64,000 nucleotides of DNA from JAGNHS01 sp964609695 (GTDB lineage Bacteria > Bdellovibrionota > UBA2428). A model generated the notes under the pieces. That model did not search any database. It worked only from the letters and a program-made list of their open reading frames with translations, and had not been told where the DNA came from. Below are positions 17,130 to 25,314 of the stretch, piece by piece (position 1 is the first letter of the stretch; each line of letters opens with the position of its first letter). The stretch spans positions 1 to 64,000 of the forward strand of contig CAZSSP010000008.1 of assembly GCA_964609695.1 (NCBI GenBank), written 5' to 3'. Made by a program: the position numbers and the translations under genes.

Positions 17130-17669
17130 ATGCGAATTAAACTTTTTTGTATTGCTGTAGCCCTCTGTGGAATTATTCAAAGTAATGCCGATGAAATGCA
17201 GGGTTTTGTTGGAATTGGATATAGTCCAGCATTACAGTTTGATGGACCAGACGCGGGTTTAAGGCAGACTGCCCGATTGGATTTTATAAGAATTCCAAAA
17301 AACTTTGGTTTAGAACTAAGAGCTTCAAAAAATTCTGATTATCAAGATTTCGGAGCGCTTTTAAAAATTTTTAAAGTTTGGAATTTAAATAGCCAAACAG
17401 CTACTGGCATTCATGCCGGTATAGGCTTAGGTGCAAATTTTAGTGATAAATATCAAAACACAGATCTCAATCAAAGAGAGCGGGGCACGGAAGGCTTTTT
17501 ACACGGATATTCTAGGTTTCTTTGGGATTTTGGAAATAGTGTAGGTTTAGCTTTCGATCTGGCTTATGAATATTCGCCCTTTTTGAAAATAAATAGCTAT
17601 AGCAAAAACTTCAACCCAAGCACTCAGCGTTTCATTTTTGGGGTCATGCTAGCCGTAGACGTCGATTAA
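17130..17669 (+). CDS. Small predicted outer-membrane beta-barrel protein
   Basis: This 179-residue protein begins at ATG 17130 with a signal peptide (MRIKLFCIAVALCGIIQSNA, cut before DEMQ). GFVGIGYSPALQF starts an 8-strand-like barrel: repeated G-x-G and alternating aromatic residues, with FGVMLAVDVD at the end. It resembles small OmpA/OmpW-like barrels in build, but no family motif is recognised. An upstream in-frame TTG within the glnN hairpin is less likely. The stop abuts the stop of the convergent ferredoxin gene with no gap. Confidence 0.65.
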   Translation: MRIKLFCIAVALCGIIQSNADEMQGFVGIGYSPALQFDGPDAGLRQTARLDFIRIPKNFGLELRASKNSDYQDFGALLKIFKVWNLNSQTATGIHAGIGLGANFSDKYQNTDLNQRERGTEGFLHGYSRFLWDFGNSVGLAFDLAYEYSPFLKINSYSKNFNPSTQRFIFGVMLAVDVD

Positions 17670-18521
17670 TTAGCCGACTGCTTTTGCAGAGACTGTATCA
17701 AACTTAATGACGTTCACGGGGCATCCGTCTGCAGCAGCTTTAATTGCAGCAGCATCGTCTAGTGGTGCATTCTCCCGAACAATACAAGTATCTTCTTTAA
17801 CCCAGAAAACACTTGGAGCTTCGTTTTCACAGGCATCGCAAACAATACACCCAGGTTCAATCCAAACTTTTGTAACTTTAAAATCGACGGGTGCGCGAGG
17901 TGCATTTGCGGCAGCTGGACCCTTGGCCGCAGCTTCTTTGGGTGTGGCGGCTTCTTCTTTTTGGGGAAGAATTTTTCTCCAAGGGAATACGCGAGTTAAA
18001 ACGCTCCATTGGTCGGGTTCAGTCAGAGGAATAACTTCGATTTCTTTATCTAAACTAAGTTTTTCATTAATTTGTTTTTGAACTTTGGCTTTGCTGAATT
18101 TGAATTGTTGAGTTTCACCTGCAACAGTTTCAATTTCAATCATGAAAAAGGAATTGTCGAAGGCTTTAGAATTTTCTCCTTTATCAAGAAAACAAGCTTT
18201 GAGTTCACTGGTTAAATTCATTGGGATAACAAAACTTTTCTTTTTGGCTTTATTATCTTCGAAGGTAAAAGAAAAAACTTTTGAACGTCCGTTTGCAGAA
18301 AGTTCAGTGAATTCGATTTTAGCTCTGGAAACCTGAATGTCGTCAAAAGACTCGTTATCCCAAGCAACAAGTAAGTGAAGATTGTCGTTGCCTTCAACGC
18401 TTCCAAACTTAACTTTTAAACCACCAAAAATTAAATTTATAATTTTAATAACGGCGTAAAGAGTTAGGGGTCCGCCGAGAATTATTAATGTGACAACGAT
18501 AGAGAGTATGAGGTTGCTCAT
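17670..18521 (-). CDS. Membrane-anchored protein with C-terminal single-cluster ferredoxin domain
   Basis: This 283-residue protein has an N-terminal transmembrane helix (residues 4-30) and a charged middle region (about 35-185) without a recognised fold. An Ala/Pro/Glu linker (about 188-212) leads to a ferredoxin domain: PGCIVCDACENEAPSVFWV then, 40 residues on, DGCPVNVI. The C-x2-C-x2-C ... C-P spacing fits one [4Fe-4S] (or [3Fe-4S]) cluster, with the acidic DDAAAIKAAADGCP helix typical of bacterial ferredoxins. It would be an inner-membrane electron carrier. The partner is unknown: the neighbours are a barrel protein and a recombinase. Confidence 0.75.
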   Translation of the reverse strand: MSNLILSIVVTLIILGGPLTLYAVIKIINLIFGGLKVKFGSVEGNDNLHLLVAWDNESFDDIQVSRAKIEFTELSANGRSKVFSFTFEDNKAKKKSFVIPMNLTSELKACFLDKGENSKAFDNSFFMIEIETVAGETQQFKFSKAKVQKQINEKLSLDKEIEVIPLTEPDQWSVLTRVFPWRKILPQKEEAATPKEAAAKGPAAANAPRAPVDFKVTKVWIEPGCIVCDACENEAPSVFWVKEDTCIVRENAPLDDAAAIKAAADGCPVNVIKFDTVSAKAVG

Positions 18522-18539
18522 GTGAACATTATAATTACT

Positions 18540-19394
18540 TTATTTCCTATTCTGTTCAATTGGGTTTTGCATAATTTCTGGTAGCGCATCGTCGACGGCC
18601 TTGCAGAGATCTTGAATATTCAAATGAGTGTAACGAACGGTTGTTTGAAGCTGTCTGTGTCCAAGAAATCTCTTTATTTCCGTTAGTTTAGCCCCTCTTC
18701 GCACTAAATGAGTTGCAATGGAGTGTCTTAATTTATGGGGGTGAAAGCTTCCAAATTTCTTGTTGAGCCCGCTCTCCTCTCCCCAATTTTTTACCCATTT
18801 TCTAAATAAATTTTGAGAGGGATGCTCCCAGAGACTTTTTTTGGAGTGTTTCTTCTTTTTCAGAAGCATAATAATTCGACTTCTTAGGGGCAGTTTACGT
18901 GTTTTGTTGCCTTTGCCTAGAACGTGAAGTTTTTTATTTTTAAGATCAACATCGATCCATTTTAAATTTGTGGCCTCAGAAATTCTTAATCCATCACCGT
19001 AAAGCAATTCAAAAAGTAGTTGCTCTTCAAGGCTCGCGTTTTCGATAACTTTAAGAAGCTTAGGAAGATCCTCTTCATCGAAAACTTTAAAATGTTTAAT
19101 GGGGACTTTGGGTCTTATAAGATGCTTTTCAAGCGGCTCCTGAATATAGCCTTGCTTTTCGGCCCAATGAAAATATCTCCGAAGGGCACTTATATGGAGG
19201 CTTAAGCTTGATGCCGCTAAGCTCTTGCTTCTTTTATGAATGAATTGTCGAAGAAGTTCTTGGTTTATGGCTCTACCCTTGAGGAAATTGAGTAAGGAAT
19301 TAAGGACGTCCCTATAAATTGTACAAGTGCGAGAACTTTTATTTTCAAGACTTTTAAGATCTCTGAGGAATTCATTAACTTGCTTTAAATTCAA
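18540..19394 (-). CDS. Tyrosine recombinase, XerC/XerD-like
   Basis: This 284-residue site-specific recombinase has an N-terminal SAM-like DNA-binding domain (about 1-100) and a C-terminal catalytic domain. The catalytic set is complete: Arg in YGDGLRISEA, the beta-hairpin Lys in LGKGNKTRKLPL, HPHKLRHSIATHL (H-x-x-R), FLGHRQLQTTVRYTH with His and the nucleophilic Tyr. Its length suits chromosome-dimer-resolving Xer enzymes; a second Xer lies at 42595, so the two may be the XerC/XerD pair. No integrase-type arm-binding domain or adjacent attachment site is seen. It is divergent from the 19410 gene across 15 bp. Confidence 0.88.
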   Translation of the reverse strand: MNLKQVNEFLRDLKSLENKSSRTCTIYRDVLNSLLNFLKGRAINQELLRQFIHKRSKSLAASSLSLHISALRRYFHWAEKQGYIQEPLEKHLIRPKVPIKHFKVFDEEDLPKLLKVIENASLEEQLLFELLYGDGLRISEATNLKWIDVDLKNKKLHVLGKGNKTRKLPLRSRIIMLLKKKKHSKKSLWEHPSQNLFRKWVKNWGEESGLNKKFGSFHPHKLRHSIATHLVRRGAKLTEIKRFLGHRQLQTTVRYTHLNIQDLCKAVDDALPEIMQNPIEQNRK

Positions 19395-19409
19395 TGTTAA
19401 ACTTTCCTT

Positions 19410-20129
19410 ATGAAGTTAATGCTAACATGCCTTTTAGGTTTAACAATTTCCACTTCTTTGACGGCAGCAGAACTTTCGGGAGAACTCACTAGCAAAGATA
19501 TAAAAAGAGCTGCGGCCATCACTTCTTGGGCTTCAATTCATAGAGCTTGGACGGCGCCTGGTGCTCATCAGCAGTTAGCCTTGGGATTAAATTTAGGATT
19601 GGAAAGCACTTTTGTACCTCGACATAATTTGAATGAATTAGGAGATAAAAATGGAATCGCTCCAAGTTTAATTCCAGTTCCTCGACTATGGACAGCTTGG
19701 GAATTGCCGGCAGATTTTTATATATCCGCTTCCTTTAGTCCAGGGATGCTCTACGACGGAATTTCGAGTGGGGGCTTTGCGGGTCAGTGGACTTTTTTAA
19801 ATGACGACAATGTTTGTATGTCGGCACTGCTACATTATACCTACGCTAGAGTTTTTGGTGATATGAAGACGCACACTACCGGAATGGCGGCACAAGTGGG
19901 CAAGGGTTTAGATTTGTGGTTTCCCTATTTTGGATTGGGATTCATTTCGACTAACGCTACCGTCAGCAAGGAAAGAGTGCTTGGCGGAACAAATCGAGGT
20001 CCTTACACTGTTCCAGCAATTCATGGTTTTGTAGGCGCTAGAATTGATTTGGGTGCAGAGTTAAGTTTTCAAATAGACCTAACTGGAAAAAAAGTTTCAG
20101 GAGCTCTTATGATGTCACAAGGATTTTAG
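19410..20129 (+). CDS. Predicted outer-membrane protein
   Basis: This 239-residue protein has a signal peptide (MKLMLTCLLGLTISTSLTAA, cut before ELSG). The mature part is rich in Gly and aromatic residues with strand-like alternation (FYISASFSPGMLYDG, WFPYFGLGFISTN, LSFQIDLTGKKVSG), and it ends in Phe (MMSQGF), the outer-membrane targeting end. No family motif is recognised. It is divergent from the Xer gene; only 15 bp separate the two starts, so its promoter must lie inside the recombinase gene. Confidence 0.65.
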   Translation: MKLMLTCLLGLTISTSLTAAELSGELTSKDIKRAAAITSWASIHRAWTAPGAHQQLALGLNLGLESTFVPRHNLNELGDKNGIAPSLIPVPRLWTAWELPADFYISASFSPGMLYDGISSGGFAGQWTFLNDDNVCMSALLHYTYARVFGDMKTHTTGMAAQVGKGLDLWFPYFGLGFISTNATVSKERVLGGTNRGPYTVPAIHGFVGARIDLGAELSFQIDLTGKKVSGALMMSQGF

Positions 20130-20154
20130 TCAACTCTGTAAGGACATTAATCAG

Positions 20155-20952
20155 TTAATTTGTTTTGAAAATAATATCTAAGTATTCATTTTGAGTTAAA
20201 AGCGAATCGAGTTCACCTTTTGTAATAGATTGCAGAGAACCTTTGTGTGAAATTTTGTGTGCCGTGTAGCCTAAATTTGAAAGCAGAGAATAAATGTCGT
20301 CTACAGAATGCCCGTGGTCTTTAAGTTTTTCATTGTCGAGTTCGATTAAAATTAGAGGTCTATATTTTTGAAGGCTTTTCTCCATGCCCTTGAGTGCAAA
20401 GAGTTCGTAACCCTGTATGTCCATTTTTATAAGACTAATTCTTTCAAACCCTTGTTGTTCCCAATAGGAATCGAAATTTTTAGTAATGATTTCTACAGTT
20501 TCATTTTGATTTCGGCTTTGAGTTTCGCTTAAAACTCTATGGTCGGCTGAGTTTTTAGGGTTAATCCAAAAAGTTTTTCGAGAGTCTGTTTCTCCGAGGG
20601 CCAATGAAATAGCTTTTACGTTGGATAGATTATTTTTTTTAATGGACTCTTCTAAAATTTTAAAATTCCATTTTTCAGGTTCAAAAGCATAAACAAAAAA
20701 AGGTTTGCTGGTGTGTTTCGAGAAAAGATTTGCTGTAAAACCAATATTGGCTCCAACATCAATAATGTGGCCATGGGCCATTAAGTTTTTATTTTTTTCA
20801 ACAAAATTTATGAAATCGCGTTCGTAAAATTTTTTGTAAGCAAAATAGCAACTTCGTTTAAGTTTTCTAAACCAAAGCTTTTCGAGCCAATCACCATTGT
20901 TGAATATTTGGGAAGGGCCTAAAAGTAAATCTTGAACGGCTTTACGTAACAT
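20155..20952 (-). CDS. FkbM-family methyltransferase
   Basis: This 265-residue SAM-dependent methyltransferase has motif I IIDVGANIGFTANLF (about 62-76), motif II VYAFEPEKWNF, NVKAISLALGE, and the FkbM-typical LIKMDIQGYELFALKGM. FkbM members methylate hydroxyl groups, often on sugars of surface polysaccharides or lipids. Its stop and the preceding gpmA stop/start are interlocked (TAATG), and it is last in a run with gpmA and rfaE2, the latter making heptose precursors, so an envelope glycan substrate is a reasonable inference. Confidence 0.85.
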   Translation of the reverse strand: MLRKAVQDLLLGPSQIFNNGDWLEKLWFRKLKRSCYFAYKKFYERDFINFVEKNKNLMAHGHIIDVGANIGFTANLFSKHTSKPFFVYAFEPEKWNFKILEESIKKNNLSNVKAISLALGETDSRKTFWINPKNSADHRVLSETQSRNQNETVEIITKNFDSYWEQQGFERISLIKMDIQGYELFALKGMEKSLQKYRPLILIELDNEKLKDHGHSVDDIYSLLSNLGYTAHKISHKGSLQSITKGELDSLLTQNEYLDIIFKTN

Positions 20953-21575
20953 TACTTTTGAGCCTCTAATAATTTAAAATGATCTGCATTTGAGAAATGT
21001 TTGAAATCGTAAAGAGTGGCTTCGCCGGTACCAAGCTCTCGTTTAAGTATCTCTTCTGGACTTAGCTTCTCAATTTCCATGATGAGAGCCCTGAGGCTGT
21101 TTCCGTGAGCTACAATAAGAACGTCTTTAGCTTCTCTCAGCGTGGGAAGAATAGTGCTTTTGAAATAGGGAACCGCTCGAGCAGCTGTGTCTTTTAGGCT
21201 TTCTCCTCCGGGCGGAGCGACATCAAAACTTCTTCTCCAAATATGAACTTGTTCTTCGCCAAACTCTTCAGCGGTTTCCTTTTTGTTTTTACCCTGGAGT
21301 TTGCCATAATGACGTTCGTTTAAGGCTTGGTTTTTAATGATGGGTAAATTTTTCAAATTGAGGTCGCTTAGTATTATATCTAAAGTTTTTTGAGCTCTTT
21401 TAAGTTCAGAAGTGTAAGCGATTTGAGGTTTGAAGTTTAAGGCTTTTAATTGAAGACCTGTTTGATGCGCTTCAGATAAGCCCTTTTCTGTAAGCTCTAC
21501 ATCAAGCCATCCAGTGAAAAGGTTTTTCAAATTATATTCAGATTGTCCGTGTCTAACGAGAGCTAATTGCGACAT
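20952..21575 (-). CDS. gpmA: 2,3-bisphosphoglycerate-dependent phosphoglycerate mutase
   Basis: This enzyme interconverts 3- and 2-phosphoglycerate. It shows the histidine phosphatase motif LALVRHGQSEYN (phosphorylated His), FTGWLDVELTEKG, YTSELKRAQKTL, LNERHYGKLQGKNK (diagnostic for dPGM), RSFDVAPPGGES and VLIVAHGNSLRALI (second catalytic His). At 207 residues it is shorter than the 250-residue E. coli GpmA, as in many bacteria. It is linked by 1-bp overlap to the FkbM gene and 9 bp from rfaE2. Confidence 0.9.
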   Translation of the reverse strand: MSQLALVRHGQSEYNLKNLFTGWLDVELTEKGLSEAHQTGLQLKALNFKPQIAYTSELKRAQKTLDIILSDLNLKNLPIIKNQALNERHYGKLQGKNKKETAEEFGEEQVHIWRRSFDVAPPGGESLKDTAARAVPYFKSTILPTLREAKDVLIVAHGNSLRALIMEIEKLSPEEILKRELGTGEATLYDFKHFSNADHFKLLEAQK

Positions 21576-21584
21576 ATTTAAATT

Positions 21585-22061
21585 CTATTTAACGGTCTGA
21601 CTTCTTTTTATCAAATCTGTAGTGGAATAACCTTTGACAAAGGGGATGATGACAACTTTTGCGCCCCATTGCGCTATAGCGGAGCTTTCGGGTAAGTTTT
21701 CGGGTTTATAATCTCCCCCCTTAACGTGAATATGGCTCTTAATGGATTGGAGAAATTGTACAGGGGTGCTTTCATTGAAAATACAAACGGCATCGACGCA
21801 TTCTAAGGCTGATAAAATGAAAGCTCTATCCAATTCGGAATTAAGTGGGCGAGAGGGATCTTTGATGCTTTTGACAGATTTATCGCTGTTAAGTCCTATC
21901 ACTAAAAAATCTCCAAGCTTTTTAGCTTCTTGAAGATAAGCCACATGTCCTCGGTGAAGAATGTCGAAACATCCATTGGTGCTGACAATGGTTTTTCCAT
22001 TTTTTCTTAATTGAGCGCAGGTCTGTGAAAGATCCTCAATGGAATATATTTTAGATGTCAT
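21585..22061 (-). CDS. rfaE2: D-glycero-beta-D-manno-heptose 1-phosphate adenylyltransferase
   Basis: This stand-alone nucleotidyltransferase of 158 residues corresponds to the C-terminal half of HldE. It activates heptose-1-P with ATP to ADP-heptose for the LPS inner core. Seen are STNGCFDILHRGHVAYLQEA with the HxGH nucleotide motif, VIGLNSDKSVKSIK, RPLNSELDRAFILSAL, HVKGGDYKPENLPE and the terminal GYSTTDLIKR, equivalent to the conserved 'STT.II.ri'. The kinase half is not in this window. It lies 9 bp upstream of gpmA. Confidence 0.9.
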   Translation of the reverse strand: MTSKIYSIEDLSQTCAQLRKNGKTIVSTNGCFDILHRGHVAYLQEAKKLGDFLVIGLNSDKSVKSIKDPSRPLNSELDRAFILSALECVDAVCIFNESTPVQFLQSIKSHIHVKGGDYKPENLPESSAIAQWGAKVVIIPFVKGYSTTDLIKRSQTVK

Positions 22062-22095
22062 TAGGAAAAACTTTAGCCTTTAGATTTAAAGAGCG

Positions 22096-22845
22096 TCAAC
22101 CGCCAAAGTGAGATCGAATCCAGAAACTCGAAGCCACTACTGCAGTGGGCACTCTCAATATTAAATCTCCTAAACAAAGGGAAATGTGAGATTTTCTCTC
22201 TAATTGAGACTCTTCCTCGAGTGACCAGCCCCCTTCGGGTCCTATGAAAAGCGAAAACTCTGATTTATTTGAATATTTAGAATTTTCCTTTATTTGTCCT
22301 GCTTTTATTGTCCCCGCTAAAGACTCTTGCGCAATAACTATCGTAGATTCTTGAGCGTGAGTTAGGGCCTCATCTAGTGTGATCCACTCAGTATGGAGTT
22401 CAGGGAGCCAAGGCTGAGTGCATTGTGTGCAAGCCGATTCAATAATTCTTTTAAGTCTTTCGTTTTTGAAAAGATGTTGGCGATTGTATTGGTTGTGCTG
22501 AGAGCGAAGAAAATAAAAGTTGTTCACTCCAATTTCGCAAGCTTGAATGAGTGTTTCTTCTAAAGCACCCCCTATGGGTGGAGAGAAATAGAGATTGATT
22601 TTAGGTTCAAGTTTTTTTTGAGATTTAATTTCTAGGACATTAAAACTTAATATTTTATTATTTAAATGGGATTGAGTTTTAAAGATGACGCCTTGACCGT
22701 TGAGAAAATTAACAGGCTCATTGGATTTAATTCTCAAGCTTTTTAGATGCTGCTGAGTGCTTTCAGGAAGCTCATCAAATGAAATACTCGAAGTCACTGT
22801 GTGGGGATTTAAGGATGTGGCGATAAAGCACGGAGTGTGATTCAT
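22096..22845 (-). CDS. rsmE: 16S rRNA (uracil1498-N3)-methyltransferase RsmE
   Basis: This SPOUT-class methyltransferase modifies U1498 of 16S rRNA. Visible features are an N-terminal PUA-like domain (LRIKSNEPVNFLNGQG), then the SAM-binding trefoil-knot end with FIGPEGGWSLEEE and LCLGDLILRVPTAVVAS, equivalent to the family's IGPEGG(F/W)s..E and LG.rILR.ETA. The final Glu-Thr is here Val-Pro-Thr, a modest divergence. Length is 249 residues. It overlaps the preceding REC-GGDEF gene by 4 bp (ATGA). Confidence 0.88.
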   Translation of the reverse strand: MNHTPCFIATSLNPHTVTSSISFDELPESTQQHLKSLRIKSNEPVNFLNGQGVIFKTQSHLNNKILSFNVLEIKSQKKLEPKINLYFSPPIGGALEETLIQACEIGVNNFYFLRSQHNQYNRQHLFKNERLKRIIESACTQCTQPWLPELHTEWITLDEALTHAQESTIVIAQESLAGTIKAGQIKENSKYSNKSEFSLFIGPEGGWSLEEESQLERKSHISLCLGDLILRVPTAVVASSFWIRSHFGG

Positions 22846-23762
22846 TTTTTTTCCGTAATCGGTCTTTGAATTTCTTGGGCACTTCTCACTTGGTTTTTAC
22901 CCTTCATTTTTGCCAAGAGCAGAGCTTGATCGGCGCAATAAAGTAATTCTGTAGTGCTTTCGCCATGATTTGGGAAACTTGAAACACCCATGCTCAATGA
23001 AATGCCTGTTTTATCAAGGCAAGCCTTTTGAAGTCTTTGTGCAATAAGGAGCGCTTGTTCGTGTTGGGCTTCGGGCAAAACAATACAGAATTCTTCACCG
23101 CCATAGCGTGCTACTGTATCCATTTGTCTTTTGGCAGCATCCATACACTGAGCCACTTGTTTAAGTATCAAGTCACCATGTTGATGGCCAAATTTATCGT
23201 TGAAACTTTTAAAATTATCAATATCAGCCATGATCAATGAGAGATCGCGCTTATATCTTTTCGCTCGAGAAAATTCAGATTCAAGACGCTCCCAAAAATA
23301 TCGATGATTAGGAATGCCTGTAAGTGAGTCCGACCAAGCGAGTCGTCTTAGTTCAGAGTTTTCTCGAAGCATATAATTTTGTCGAATAAGATCGCTAGCA
23401 AAGTCCTGCAATTGAGCTTTTTCCCAAGGTTTAAGCAAAATCCCATTGAGTTTTGCACGATTGACTATCTTTTGCATATCACTCATATCGTCGTATCCAG
23501 TTATAAGAAGTCTCTTAGTCTCTGGACGAATTTTTGAACATTCTTCGAGGAAATCTAACCCGTTCATTTGGGGCATTTTAAAATCGGATACGATAACGCA
23601 GAATTCTTGTTGCTTTACTTTTTGAAGAGCTTCTTCGGGGTTATTTGAAGTTTCGACTTGGTTGATTTCAGAGAGATCTCTCTCAAGGGCCTTTAAAACA
23701 TGAGGCTCATCGTCAACTATCAAAATGGGTAAGGGCTCAAGTTGAAGATTTTGTACGGCCAT
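22842..23762 (-). CDS. Response regulator diguanylate cyclase (REC-GGDEF)
   Basis: This 306-residue protein has an N-terminal receiver domain (about 10-130: LPILIVDDEPHVL, phospho-acceptor Asp in VIVSDFKMPQMNG, LLITGYDD, LLKPW) joined to a GGDEF domain (about 145-295: DSLTGIPNHRYF, DIDNFKSFND, YGGEEFCIVLP). The active-site loop GGEEF is intact and a product-inhibition I-site, RQMD, sits five residues before it, so it should make c-di-GMP with feedback control after phosphorylation. It is a PleD/WspR-like arrangement without an adjacent kinase. It is coupled to rsmE by ATGA. Confidence 0.93.
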   Translation of the reverse strand: MAVQNLQLEPLPILIVDDEPHVLKALERDLSEINQVETSNNPEEALQKVKQQEFCVIVSDFKMPQMNGLDFLEECSKIRPETKRLLITGYDDMSDMQKIVNRAKLNGILLKPWEKAQLQDFASDLIRQNYMLRENSELRRLAWSDSLTGIPNHRYFWERLESEFSRAKRYKRDLSLIMADIDNFKSFNDKFGHQHGDLILKQVAQCMDAAKRQMDTVARYGGEEFCIVLPEAQHEQALLIAQRLQKACLDKTGISLSMGVSSFPNHGESTTELLYCADQALLLAKMKGKNQVRSAQEIQRPITEKK

Positions 23763-23838
23763 ATCTATATTTTAAGCTAAAATCTTCAGCTCAGCTAATT
23801 AGTCTTCTTGGAAAAACATCGATTTTTAGGATTCTTTT

Positions 23839-25314
23839 TCAAAAACCGCTTAAGAAATCGATTAAATTTAATTTTTCCGAGTTCCAAGAGCTCAGTTTTT
23901 CATTACTGATAATAGTCGTGCTGGGGAACCACAGAGGAATAAGAGCTTTTTCCTGACTTATTAAAATTTGAGCTTTTTGGTAGAGTCTCTTTCTTTGAGG
24001 ACCTTCTTTTAATGGACGAGCTTTTTCTAATAATAGATCAAGAGGTTTTGAGTTTAGGTAAAATCGATTCAGCCTAGGAGGAGTTTGGCTGCTATGAAAA
24101 ACTTGATAGAGCCAGTCGGGATCACCTTTGGTGTCTGTTTTATATAGAAAACTTTGGTAGTCACCCTTTTTTAAGCTGTCGATAAAACGAGCAAATTCAA
24201 AACTTTTAATCTCAAGTATAATATTGCGAGCCTTCCATTCTTGCTGAAGGGCTTTTGCCCATGATTGAATCTCTTCCTGGGCGGGAATGTTCATGCTGAG
24301 TCGAATAGGTGTTGGAGAGATTTCTTGTTGAGGCACTTGGGCTGACCAAATTGGAAAATAATATGAATGTTTTTTTAAAAAAAATCCGTCAGCTATAAAT
24401 CCATTTGAAGATATTTTTTCCTCAAATATTTTTTGCCTCGGAGTTGAATTCTCCAAGTATTGTCGTATTTGACGTTCTTTTAAAAGAGGATCATTTAAAT
24501 TTAAGCCTATATAAAAAAGAAAACTATTGGCTTCTTTATAGCTTCTGAGATTTTTATATTTCTTAATGTCAGGTAAAAGTGAGTCGTTAAGAGCAGCCCA
24601 ACTCAAATCAATGTCACCTGAAATTAGAGTCATAAATTGTGTGTGAGCAGAGTGAATTGGCTTTAATATAATTTTCTTAAATGGGAGTTTAAGTGGGTAT
24701 TGAGGAAAGGCTTCTAGGGTGACTTTCCCTTTTTCATTTTTTATGAATTGGTAGGGACCGCTACCCATGGGATGTTTTTGAAATTGAGCTTCATTTTGGG
24801 CAATGGATTCGGGGAAAATTCTAATCATTGGAGCGACACTTCTTAAAAAGATTTCCCCAATAGGCTCTTTTAAATATATTTTAAAAAGATTTTTCTTGGA
24901 ACATTCGTATTTATCAACTTTTTCAAGATAGCTAAGAAGTCGAGAGCCAGGTCTTTTTGAGTCTGCATAAGAGTATAAGATGTCTGGACAACTCACTTTA
25001 GTCTTGTTGTGAAAAAATTGCTCTGGGGCTAATTCGAATTCAAGTATTCTATTGTTTTTAATTGAATAATTAAGGGCTAGTGATGGGAGCAGTTCTCCAT
25101 TTTCTGTAATTCTTAATAGTGCTTGAGTGGTCAAAAGTGTCAGCTTCCAGACGTTTTGATCGGAGGAACTTCGGATATCAAAATTTTTAATTTCTTGTTC
25201 TATCCCAATGACTAGGGTGTCCTTTTCGATCGCTTTTGATTTGCTGCAAGACGTTGAAGCGAGAATCCAGAAGAAGAAGAAAATATGCTTTAATAGGTTA
25301 AATGAAGGCTTCAT
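23839..25314 (-). CDS. Solute-binding lipoprotein, peptide/nickel ABC family 5
   Basis: This 491-residue lipoprotein has a hydrophobic leader followed by lipobox ASTSC (Cys about 23). It then shows the SBP family 5 pattern: LVIGIEQEIKNFDIRSS, LLRITENGELLPSLALNYSI, and an internal segment MGSGPYQFIKNEKGKVTLEA, the family's 'GTGPY.....' signature. A C-terminal GDYQSFLYKTDTKGDPDW and ALIPLWFPST complete it. It would bind oligopeptides, possibly murein peptides, on the outer face of the inner membrane. No permease genes are nearby, so it is an orphan. Its start codon overlaps head-to-head with dacB. Confidence 0.88.
   Translation of the reverse strand: MKPSFNLLKHIFFFFWILASTSCSKSKAIEKDTLVIGIEQEIKNFDIRSSSDQNVWKLTLLTTQALLRITENGELLPSLALNYSIKNNRILEFELAPEQFFHNKTKVSCPDILYSYADSKRPGSRLLSYLEKVDKYECSKKNLFKIYLKEPIGEIFLRSVAPMIRIFPESIAQNEAQFQKHPMGSGPYQFIKNEKGKVTLEAFPQYPLKLPFKKIILKPIHSAHTQFMTLISGDIDLSWAALNDSLLPDIKKYKNLRSYKEANSFLFYIGLNLNDPLLKERQIRQYLENSTPRQKIFEEKISSNGFIADGFFLKKHSYYFPIWSAQVPQQEISPTPIRLSMNIPAQEEIQSWAKALQQEWKARNIILEIKSFEFARFIDSLKKGDYQSFLYKTDTKGDPDWLYQVFHSSQTPPRLNRFYLNSKPLDLLLEKARPLKEGPQRKRLYQKAQILISQEKALIPLWFPSTTIISNEKLSSWNSEKLNLIDFLSGF

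Noticed and set aside
17707..18081. A 124-codon plus-strand frame
   Set aside because: Antisense of the ferredoxin-domain gene, whose Cys motif fixes the true strand.
18540..19394. Integrase of a prophage or integrative element
   Set aside because: Size and domains fit Xer; no attachment-site repeat, tRNA, or phage genes are nearby.
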